IMG/VR virus record: IMGVR_UViG_3300028283_000494
Location: 44,428 to 108,427 of that record
Direction: 5' to 3' (one strand)
Source of the DNA: a virus
DNA length: 64,000 bases
The position numbers were made by a program, and so were the translations under genes. The notes under the pieces are model-generated. The model did no database searches. It was not told the origin of the DNA and worked only from the letters and a program-made list of their open reading frames with translations. Below, piece by piece: positions 34,350 to 43,000 of this stretch (the first letter of the stretch is position 1; each line of letters starts with the position of its first letter).

Positions 34350-34898
34350 ATGGAAAATAAATGGTACGTGATTAGATGTTCAAGTGGGAAAGAAAAGAAA
34401 GCCTACAAACATATAGAAAAAGAGTTTGAAAAACAAAATTTAAACGAATTTGTTACTAGAATGGTTATACCTACTAGGAAAGAAGTCTACGTTAAAAACG
34501 GTAAAAAAGTTAATAGGGAAGTAAATTACTATCCTGGTTATATTCTTATTGAAGCAGACCTAAGAGGTGAGATTCAACACATTATAAAAGAAACTTCTGG
34601 TGTTATAAGTATATTAGGTGGAAAAGATAAAAATGGTAAAGACGTACCAGATGCTATTCGTCCTGAAGAGGTTAAGAAGATTCTAGGTAAGATTGACGCT
34701 TTGGCTGAAGCGGGTGATAGTACCAAATTAGATTTTGTAACTGGTGAAAATATAGTAATATCGGAAGGTCCTTTTGCTAATTTCAATGGTTGTATAGAAG
34801 AAATTAACGAAGAGAAGAAACGTCTTAAAGTTAGTATTAAGATTTTCGGAAGAAAAACTCCAGTTGAATTGGATTTTGCACAAGTAATTAAAAATTAA
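34350..34898 (+). CDS. nusG: Transcription factor NusG, full length
   Basis: NusG binds RNA polymerase, modulates pausing and termination, and links transcription to ribosomes through its KOW domain. The NGN domain is WYVIRCSSGKEKKAYKHIE, RMVIPTRKEVYVKNGKKVNR and YYPGYILIEADLRGEIQHII (residues 4-95). The KOW domain (about 125-182) is GENIVISEGPFANFNGCIEE. An insert GGKDKNGKDVP and the wording around VKKILGKIDALAE resemble Bacteroidetes NusG rather than phage proteins, suggesting capture from a host. It probably changes transcription of phage operons during infection. Confidence 0.9.
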   Translation: MENKWYVIRCSSGKEKKAYKHIEKEFEKQNLNEFVTRMVIPTRKEVYVKNGKKVNREVNYYPGYILIEADLRGEIQHIIKETSGVISILGGKDKNGKDVPDAIRPEEVKKILGKIDALAEAGDSTKLDFVTGENIVISEGPFANFNGCIEEINEEKKRLKVSIKIFGRKTPVELDFAQVIKN

Positions 34899-34902
34899 AG
34901 TT

Positions 34903-35247
34903 ATGAATTATTTTGAAGAAATAACAGGTAAGAAGTACTTTTTTGTAGAATGTGATGAGTTTTATTGGAACGTAGTTCACAAAGAGCCTTTTGGTAAAAT
35001 AAGACCTAATGATTCTTTTGATCAATTTTTCTCTAATAATTTCACAAGGGCTCATACAAAAGATATAGAAATAAATGATACATATACAATTGAAGACTTT
35101 CTAGAAGAGTCTGGTGATAATTATTTAGTATTCTGTTTGAACGGTGAAAGTATTTATCATTACGGTAATCATAACGTGGCTTACTGTGAACATCCAGAGG
35201 GATGTACAAAAAAATTTATTAGAGTTTATATAGATTATAAAAATTAA
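34903..35247 (+). CDS. Unknown protein (114 aa) downstream of nusG
   Basis: MNYFEEITGKKYFFVECDEF opens an aromatic-rich protein with VVHKEPFGKIRPNDSFDQFF and a Cys/His-bearing C-terminus (HNVAYCEHPEGC) that could bind a metal. No family is recognised. It starts 4 bp after nusG. Confidence 0.5.
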   Translation: MNYFEEITGKKYFFVECDEFYWNVVHKEPFGKIRPNDSFDQFFSNNFTRAHTKDIEINDTYTIEDFLEESGDNYLVFCLNGESIYHYGNHNVAYCEHPEGCTKKFIRVYIDYKN

Positions 35248-35255
35248 TAATTATT

Positions 35256-35468
35256 ATGAAAGTAAAAATAGGTAATAAAATTTACGATAGTAAAGATGAA
35301 CCAATAATGCTCATCTTTTCTGATGACGATATGCGCAAAAATGTAGCTCAACATTTAACTGATATGCCTGAAAAAGAAGGCATTAGAAAGTATGCTATAT
35401 TTAATAACGAACATCCAAAGGAAGAAATAGATAAGTTTATGGATTTAAAAAATAACGATGAATTATGA
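35256..35468 (+). CDS. Small unknown protein (70 aa)
   Basis: MKVKIGNKIYDSKDEPIMLI then FSDDDMRKNVAQHL reads as a strand-helix fold seen in small phage proteins. The function is unknown. It overlaps the next gene by 4 bp. Confidence 0.5.
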   Translation: MKVKIGNKIYDSKDEPIMLIFSDDDMRKNVAQHLTDMPEKEGIRKYAIFNNEHPKEEIDKFMDLKNNDEL

Positions 35469-35692
35469 TGGAAAGTATTCAAGAAGAAGATGGTATATTA
35501 TTTAATGTTGTTAGGGCTGATGTAAGTAGTTACGATCCTTATGATATAATGGATTTCGTAAAAGGTGGATTTTGTAAAGTTATTTTAATTATTGATGAGA
35601 TCACTATTAGAACGTATTATTTTAAAAACGGAGTGGAGACGTCGAAAGAGAAAATACTTCAGGACGAGAGACTAAAACAATTAAGGAGATAA
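35465..35692 (+). CDS. Small unknown protein (75 aa)
   Basis: A 75-residue acidic protein with a central VKGGFCKVILIIDEITIRTY strand pair. It is unrecognised. The start overlaps the preceding stop, and it ends 4 bp before the next glycosyltransferase gene. Confidence 0.5.
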   Translation: MMESIQEEDGILFNVVRADVSSYDPYDIMDFVKGGFCKVILIIDEITIRTYYFKNGVETSKEKILQDERLKQLRR

Positions 35693-35696
35693 ACAT

Positions 35697-37283
35697 ATGA
35701 ATAGAAATTTTTATATCATTACAATTTTCAATAAAGAAAAATTAATATCTGATGTAGTTTACGGGGTTATAAATAATTTAAGTGAAGACTCTAAAAATTA
35801 CATCATTTGTGTGCTAGATGGGTGTAAGGATAATACTGAAAATATAATAGATGAAATCGCGTCTAAAAATTTAGCGAACATTATTAAATTAAAAGTGAAC
35901 GACGTGCACGAGCTATTGTCTTTGAACGCCGCTTTTAAATATATTGATGATAATTTCCCCATTTTACCTGAACCAGATAGATCTATATCTGAATTTGGTT
36001 ATAATATTCCAAATGATATTTATTACTTGTTGCAAGACGATGTAATACTGGATGAAAATTTTGAAAAACCATCAAGAGAAATATATAATGAATATCCCAC
36101 TCTTGGTTATATTTCTTTTAGATGTGGAATGACTTTAAAATCTAACGGTGCTTCTATCGACGAGTACGAGTTTGTAGAATCAGAATTTGGGCATTGGAAA
36201 CAAATGGGGTCCACAAATTTCAGAGAACTAAAACATGGCGAGATGATATTTTGTGAAAGTCTTATAAAAAGTCCAACAGCGATTAAAAGAGATGTTTTAA
36301 ATCACGTTGGTTATTTCGATGAAAAACTCGCACCTTTCGGACACGACGATACTGACTTATGTATAAGATTAAACATGCTAGGTTACCAGAACGTTGTAAA
36401 AGGTGTTAAATTTAAAAGTTTATTATCATGGGGAGGCACAAGAGAACACGGTCGACCAGATCACGATAGAATCATTGTAAGAAATAACCAATATTTATCT
36501 AAAAAACACGCAAATTATTTTAAAAATAGAACACCATTAAAAGATTTATTATTAGAATACGAAAAATCTAAACAATGGGTAGATACTTACGAATATAACA
36601 ATTTCATTTACGATTGGTATTTATCCAAAGTTGATTCTTACGATTTTCTATCAAATCACCATCAAATTGTTTTAAGTAGAGGATTAGGTTACGGTGAAAG
36701 AGCTTTCAGATATTTTTGGCTTCTAATAGGTGCTATGATGCGACCAAATAGTAAATTTCTAGAAATAGGTGTTTATAAAGGATCTATTCTTGCCCTGATG
36801 CAACTAATAAGTAATAAATTAAATAAATCATTTAAAATATACGGTGCCACACCTTTAGACTCAACAGGAGATAAATACGGTTCTTACGATAATACCAACT
36901 ACTTAGAAGATATTAAAAATTTATATTCTTTGTTAGGATTAAATATTAGTAATCTCACGTTAATAAAAGGATTATCCACTAGCGATGAAGTGAAAACAAA
37001 TATTCATAATTTTGGAACATATGATTGTATGTACATTGACGGAGGACACGATTACGAAACAGTTGTTAACGATTTACTAATAGCTGAAAAAGAACTAAAA
37101 CCTGGTGGTTTTCTAATTTTAGACGACTCATCAAGTGATTTAAAATTATCTGGAAGAGAAGGCAGATTTAACGGTCATCCAGATGTAGCTAAAGCGATAA
37201 AAGATTACATAGATACCAACGATAATTATACACATTTATTCGCCTGTGGACACAATAGATTATGGAGAAAGAAATATGAATAA
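35697..37283 (+). CDS. GT2 glycosyltransferase fused to a Methyltransf_24 domain
   Basis: A 528-residue fusion. Residues 1-290 are a GT2 domain: FYIITIFNKEKLISDVV, IICVLDGCKDNTENII, YYLLQDDVILDENF (metal site) and FGHDDTDLCIRLNMLGY (catalytic Asp/Glu block). Residues about 320-525 form a methyltransferase: KFLEIGVYKGSILALMQL, YDCMYIDGGHDYETVVNDL and GGFLILDDSSSD. The fusion suggests a sugar is added and then methylated, which often caps a chain. A GGAG ribosome site (AAGGAG) lies upstream. Confidence 0.85.
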   Translation: MNRNFYIITIFNKEKLISDVVYGVINNLSEDSKNYIICVLDGCKDNTENIIDEIASKNLANIIKLKVNDVHELLSLNAAFKYIDDNFPILPEPDRSISEFGYNIPNDIYYLLQDDVILDENFEKPSREIYNEYPTLGYISFRCGMTLKSNGASIDEYEFVESEFGHWKQMGSTNFRELKHGEMIFCESLIKSPTAIKRDVLNHVGYFDEKLAPFGHDDTDLCIRLNMLGYQNVVKGVKFKSLLSWGGTREHGRPDHDRIIVRNNQYLSKKHANYFKNRTPLKDLLLEYEKSKQWVDTYEYNNFIYDWYLSKVDSYDFLSNHHQIVLSRGLGYGERAFRYFWLLIGAMMRPNSKFLEIGVYKGSILALMQLISNKLNKSFKIYGATPLDSTGDKYGSYDNTNYLEDIKNLYSLLGLNISNLTLIKGLSTSDEVKTNIHNFGTYDCMYIDGGHDYETVVNDLLIAEKELKPGGFLILDDSSSDLKLSGREGRFNGHPDVAKAIKDYIDTNDNYTHLFACGHNRLWRKKYE

Positions 37284-38259
37284 TATAGTAATAACAACAA
37301 TAAATCCACTAAACGATAATATTAAACAATTCACAAAAGTTCCTAATTTTAAAACTATTATAGTTGGAGACGATAAAAGCACTATTTATCACTATAAAGA
37401 TTTGATATTTTTATCGTTAGATGATCAATTAGATTTAAAATATAGATCTATATCTACCACACCTGAAAATCATTATTCGAGAAAGAATATTGGTTATCTT
37501 TACGCTATGGTTAATGGGGCTGAGGTTATATATGAATCTGATGATGATACGTTTATAAATAACGATAATTTTCTTAAAGATTTCAAGTTTGAGTGTAATA
37601 ATAAGATAAATTCATCTTCTAGTATTATCAATATTTATAAATTGTTTACTAAAGAGAATATATGGCATCGAGGATTTGATATAACTAAAATAAATGAAAA
37701 TATAGATTATAAAGAAGAAAGATATTCTTCCAGTATAGGAGTATGGCAAGGTTTAATAAATAGGGACACTGATGTAGATGCCATATATAGATTAACAAAT
37801 AAGAAAGTGGATATAAAATTCGATGAGGGTAAAGAAATTTCTTTAAACATGGGGTTGTATAGTCCATTTAACACGCAGAATACGCTATGGAGGAAAGAAT
37901 GTTTCCCATTGATGTATTTACCCATGTCTGTTAATTTTAGATTTACTGATATTTTAAGAGGTTACGTAGCGCAAAGAATAATGTGGGAATACGGTTATAA
38001 TTTAGGATTTCACAGTCCTGATACTTACCAGATAAGAAATAAACACGATTATTTGAAAGATTTTAAAGATGAAATGTCTATGTACCTAATTGTTCCAAGA
38101 TTGATAGATATTTTAAATAATGTTAAATTATCTGGAATAAGTATGACTACCGATTTGTGTTTAGTATATCATAAGTTATTTGACGAGGATATAGTATCGA
38201 AATACGAACTTCTCTCAATTAAAAATTGGGTGATGGATTTAAACTATCTTTTGAAATAA
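37276..38259 (+). CDS. STELLO-like glycosyltransferase (DUF288 family)
   Basis: A 327-residue protein. IVITTINPLNDNIKQF, FKTIIVGDDKST, HYSRKNIGYLYAMVNGAEVI and YESDDDTF match the STELLO/DUF288 family, whose eukaryotic members lie in the Golgi, with relatives in large viruses and bacteria. LGFHSPDTYQIRNKHDYLKD fits the late part. The frame is open ten codons further upstream inside the previous gene; the Met at 37276 (MNNIVITTIN) starts the homologous region and overlaps the prior stop by 8 bp. The sugar donor is not known. It ends inside the convergent gene. Confidence 0.75.
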   Translation: MNNIVITTINPLNDNIKQFTKVPNFKTIIVGDDKSTIYHYKDLIFLSLDDQLDLKYRSISTTPENHYSRKNIGYLYAMVNGAEVIYESDDDTFINNDNFLKDFKFECNNKINSSSSIINIYKLFTKENIWHRGFDITKINENIDYKEERYSSSIGVWQGLINRDTDVDAIYRLTNKKVDIKFDEGKEISLNMGLYSPFNTQNTLWRKECFPLMYLPMSVNFRFTDILRGYVAQRIMWEYGYNLGFHSPDTYQIRNKHDYLKDFKDEMSMYLIVPRLIDILNNVKLSGISMTTDLCLVYHKLFDEDIVSKYELLSIKNWVMDLNYLLK

Positions 38260-39348
38260 GTACTGATTAGTTTCATCGTTGTAAAATTTGCATTTTACTA
38301 TTGTTCCTGTCCTATAATATCCGTGAGGAGTTATCCAATGGAATATGCCCTTTTTAAATTCTGTTTTATAACTATAAAGTAACTCTTTATCCTGGTAAAA
38401 ATCAATTCTTATTTTATGAGGAGCGTCTTCAAAAGGCGTGATTATTATTTTATTATCTTTACTAACTACGTCAACTATATTGTTATAGTTATTCTGTTTT
38501 AATAATTCTCTTTTTATTGTTTCGTATATGTTATCAAATTCGTAATTATTTATCCATACTTTTGAGCATAATGTTTGGTCGTACCAAGCACCGTCACTAA
38601 ATATGTTGCAAATAAATATAAAAGTTTTATCAACGTCATCAAAGTTCTCTTTTACTTCCGTAAATGAATAAGGACCCGACGCCCTACCTATAATGACAGT
38701 ACAGAAAGTAGATAAATAAGAAATTTCATTTAAATCTGCGCCAGCTTTAATAATATCGGAAGTATATAAAACATTTTCTCTTTCTATAACGTCTTTCTTA
38801 TCAGTTAATATAAAATGAGTTTTTGGAAATTCGTCCGCTAATTTTTCAATTAAAGCTTTAAAATCAATAGGAAGAGATTGATTAGAATAAACGTCACCGT
38901 TACAAACAATGACTTTAGAGAAAGCTCTATTATTTTCAATATATTCATTGATTCCAGATATTTCAAATTGTTTATAATCTATTACTGGTAAGTAATGTTT
39001 TTTCTTTTCCATCGGCACTCTCAACTTATTAAAAATTATTTGAAAATAATCGTAAAATATTGGTAAACTAACGTCGTTAACTTTATCAACAAATATCTCG
39101 TAAACTCCAAGATGGGTATTAATATACGTTTCATTATTGATAATGTGAAAAGGTGAATCAATTTTACAATTTTCGTTTAGTTGTCCGTGTTGTAATTTTG
39201 GTATATCCATTAACAATTTAGGACTTCTTTTATGAAGAAAGTAATATTCGTCGTAATTAGTTTTTTGAACTATATCTCTAACGAATTCCCTAGTGAAATG
39301 TATATCACCGTTGTTATGATTATTATAAAAAATAAGTTTGTTTATCAT
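38239..39348 (-). CDS. GT9-like GT-B protein with C-terminal accessory beta domain
   Basis: A 369-residue protein. KLIFYNNHNNGDIHFTREFV is a heptosyltransferase-like N-terminus, VIVCNGDVYSNQ the linker and THFILTDKKD, then YLSTFCTVIIGRASGPYSFT the donor loop. Residues about 290-369 form a separate beta domain with FHWITPHGYYRTGTIVKCKF and YNDETNQYLF. It is a full-length paralogue of 46919-48028. The stop region overlaps the convergent STELLO gene by 21 bp. Confidence 0.6.
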   Translation of the reverse strand: MINKLIFYNNHNNGDIHFTREFVRDIVQKTNYDEYYFLHKRSPKLLMDIPKLQHGQLNENCKIDSPFHIINNETYINTHLGVYEIFVDKVNDVSLPIFYDYFQIIFNKLRVPMEKKKHYLPVIDYKQFEISGINEYIENNRAFSKVIVCNGDVYSNQSLPIDFKALIEKLADEFPKTHFILTDKKDVIERENVLYTSDIIKAGADLNEISYLSTFCTVIIGRASGPYSFTEVKENFDDVDKTFIFICNIFSDGAWYDQTLCSKVWINNYEFDNIYETIKRELLKQNNYNNIVDVVSKDNKIIITPFEDAPHKIRIDFYQDKELLYSYKTEFKKGIFHWITPHGYYRTGTIVKCKFYNDETNQYLFQKIV

Positions 39349-39363
39349 ACGCTTTCTATATTT

Positions 39364-40080
39364 TTATTTCCAAAGGTTAACAATTTTATTCATTGTGCAA
39401 AATAGAACAAAGAATTTAAATCCCATAGGTACAAATCTTTTATGAATTAAGTCCTCCATTAAAGATTGATCAAGATTGTCGTGAAATTCAAAAGCTATTT
39501 TTCTAATACCTAATTTTTCAATTGTACTATCTGATAACCCCTTAAATATTTTAACTTCACATCCTTCTGTATCAATTTTTAAGAAATCCACTTTTTCTAT
39601 TAATCCACATTCATATAAATCATCAATGGTAGTTGTATAAATTTTCTCAGTAGAATAACATTCATCTATGTTAGATACGGTAGCACACCCTAAATGATTT
39701 ATATTTGGTGTAGTAAGAGTTTCAACTCCTCTCTTATCAGATATAGCAAATTTATAAGCTTCAGCGTTATCTGGAAGATTATCTAATAAACATTTAAAAG
39801 ATAATTTTGATGGCTCCACACTTATTATTTTTGAAGCCCCGTCGTGGGCAGCTCTATTAGTAAATAATCCAACATTAGCACCTATATCTAACACTATATC
39901 CCCTTTTTCGATTTTACATCCGTGTCTTTGGTATATACATCCATTAGAATCATAATCTGCATTTTTCCACATTTCTGAATAAATCAAATTATATTCATCG
40001 AAAATTATATTATCGTCTCTGAATATTCTTTTAACGTAAACCCCTTCTGGGGATAAGACAGTATATTCTTTATCTTTCAT
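39364..40080 (-). CDS. FkbM-family methyltransferase
   Basis: A 238-residue FkbM protein: IVLDIGANVGLFTNRAAHDG (about 63-82), IISVEPSKLSFKCLLDNL, TIDDLYECGLIEKVDFLKID with TEGCEVKIFKGL. All SAM and D-x-E-G elements are present. It overlaps the large upstream gene by 4 bp (ATGA), so it is coupled to the 1756-residue protein. Confidence 0.83.
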   Translation of the reverse strand: MKDKEYTVLSPEGVYVKRIFRDDNIIFDEYNLIYSEMWKNADYDSNGCIYQRHGCKIEKGDIVLDIGANVGLFTNRAAHDGASKIISVEPSKLSFKCLLDNLPDNAEAYKFAISDKRGVETLTTPNINHLGCATVSNIDECYSTEKIYTTTIDDLYECGLIEKVDFLKIDTEGCEVKIFKGLSDSTIEKLGIRKIAFEFHDNLDQSLMEDLIHKRFVPMGFKFFVLFCTMNKIVNLWK

Positions 40081-43000
40081 ATGCTCTCTATGTTTTTTCT
40101 ATCTATAAAATTACCGTAAGATTTAATATTGGTAAACACTTCATCGTTAACTTTTATAATTTTATTCTTCAACACCTCATTGCCATTAATAACTCTGAAA
40201 TTGATTTCAAAATTATCACCTTTAGTGAATTTAACCTTTTTGTAATATATAAACTTTTTATCAATTGGTTTAAGATCAGTTAATATGATATTACCATTCT
40301 TTCTCACTGCTATATTAAAATCTCTACTATCGAGTGAGTTTGCTGAGCTAAACCATATAACGAATTTATCTGGTTCGTTCTCAACTGGTAATATAGTATT
40401 ATATTCAATTAAAGAAAATAAATTAATTTGACTTGTTGGGAACAACTGATCCTCATTAATTTCCTCCAATAACAAATCTTTAGTTTTATTTTTTAAAGAA
40501 TGATATACGAAATTTTCAAGACAATTGGTATTTGAACCCACTTTTTGCATTTCTTCTATGTAAAGTTTTTCGTTGGTTATGTATTTAAATGTATTAATAA
40601 AATAATCAACATCAGTTATAAAGAATATTGTTTTATAATGTACACCTTCTGTTTCAGGTGTGTTCATAAAGAATGCCTTTTTACCTTCCATTCTCATTCT
40701 ATTTATTCTATCGTCTATTACTTTTTTATCTTCAGCACTAAACACCATATCAAAATTGGTACAAACAGCGGTGTTAAATCCTTGTGATTTAGCTAAAATT
40801 AAACTGTTATAATAATTTAAGAAGACGCCAAGAGCGTGATTAAAATTATTGTCTTCTTTAGTTATGTTTAAATGAGCGTGATAATCAGTTGCTGGAAACC
40901 AACTGTTTGTGTAAAAGTCGTGTTTTATAAGAGGATTATTCTTATCGTAAATAAAATAATCAGCTAATTTTTGTATATCTGTTGATACAGGACAATGTGC
41001 TGACAAAATAACTTTTTCACCAAATAATCTAATGTTTTCTAAAGTCTTTTTAGTTATGTCTTCTGACATTTTATAATTAGGGTGAGAAGTGATAATATAA
41101 ACTGAATTTGGTTTTATGAATTCTATTGGTTCTGCAATAGATTCAACGATAACTGGTTCATCTTCTTTCTGTTTAAAATCGTGAAAAATAACAGAGGTAT
41201 CGTCCTTTAAACAATCTTTATATTCGTTTCTTAAATATAAAAAATCAAATTTCATTCCGTTTATTTTACTTTTAGTATCTTTATCTTCAAGAATAAAAGT
41301 TAAATTATTGTATTCTTTATTTAATTTTCTAATTTGTTCAGTTTCTTCTTTATCAATTAATACTACTTTATCGAATATATTACAGAAACAATAAGTAGAT
41401 CCGTAATATTTAGATCCAATTTCTAAAACACTTTGATTTCCTTTTATCATTAAACTTTTAATAAAGTCTTTATAGTCGTATTTATTTTCTTGTTCGCCAT
41501 ATTTTCTAAAAGACCAAGAAACTAATTCGTTGGCAAATTCTTCATGATCTGTTCTGTAAATTAAAGGATGGAACCATTGTAAATAAAGATTCTTATATCC
41601 TATTTTTTCGTAGTTGAAATTTTCATACACTTTCACGTTAGGATTGCTTGTTATCCAGATTTCAGAAAGAAATCTATTTTCATTATTTTCTGGTTCGCCT
41701 AGTGTTCTAATATATTCAGATTTAGTCCAGAAGAAATGTCCACCTAAAACATATCTTTGATGCATGTCGTTAAAATTCCAATCTACACAAACAACATCGT
41801 TATCTTTTAAATGTTCTATATTTTCTTTCCATTTATTTATAGTAAAGTAGTTAAGATATTTTCTCCACGTTGGTATTCCAACATTTGGATCTATTTCCTT
41901 ACTTATAACACCTTTCAAATGAAAATAACAGATATAGGTGTGTTTATCTTCACTATATTTTTTAAGATGCTTGAGAGCGTCGTACTCGTAATTATTCTGT
42001 TGTAACTCTATTATTTTCCATTTTTTAAGTGTATCTTCCTGTTCTATAATATTTCTAAATTCATTAATATTATTTTTATCGTCAGCGTAAATTGTGGCAA
42101 ATATTTCTGTACATCCTTCATAAAGACCGTTATTTTTCATTAAAAATATTTGTTCTTCCAGTATATCTTTCCAACCATATCTTAGATAACAATGATGAAC
42201 GATAACAATTCTTGGTATGACTTCACCAAAGAATCTATGACTTGCTAAAACATCTGGAATATATTTAATTTTTAAATTTTGAGCGTTAACGACATTTTCA
42301 CAAGCTTTAATATATCTATGATCGTGTCCAAAATAATCGTCCCAATTAAACATTTTACCAATGTCCGCTTTAAATAATATTCCTAGTTGATCTATTTCAC
42401 AATCTTGTATTCTATCAGCCAATGGTAGTACGTAGTTTGTCCATTCTTTATCGTTATAATGTATTCTACAAATAACCATTCCAGTTTTATTATCGATTTG
42501 AGCAATCATTTTTTCAAAATAATCTGGATAAATTATATTATCGTCGTCTAAATGTAATATGTAATCACCAGTTACTTTCTCCAACATGAAATTTCTTTGA
42601 GCAGCACCGTAGTTATTCCTTCTTTCTATCTCATAATAAAATATCTTATCGTGTTTATTATCTTCTTTAAATTTATTATATTCGTCTGAAGGTCCGTCGT
42701 GACAAACAAGAATTTCAAAATTATCGTAGTTTTGATCTAACACAGATTTTATAGCTTCTTTTAAAAGATTAAACCTATTATAAGTTGGAATAAGAACACT
42801 AATCTTGTAATGAGAATCCCCCTTATAATCTTTAGCGTCTATTGGAGCGTAATAAAAACCGTAATCTTTTGGAATATAAAAATTATAAAATTTATTAGGT
42901 ATTCTATTTATCCATTTCTCACATTCAACTCTACACCAAGTCTTCGCTTCATCGTTGGGATCTGGATCGTTCTCTTTAACGTACTCGAGTTTTGGTAACT

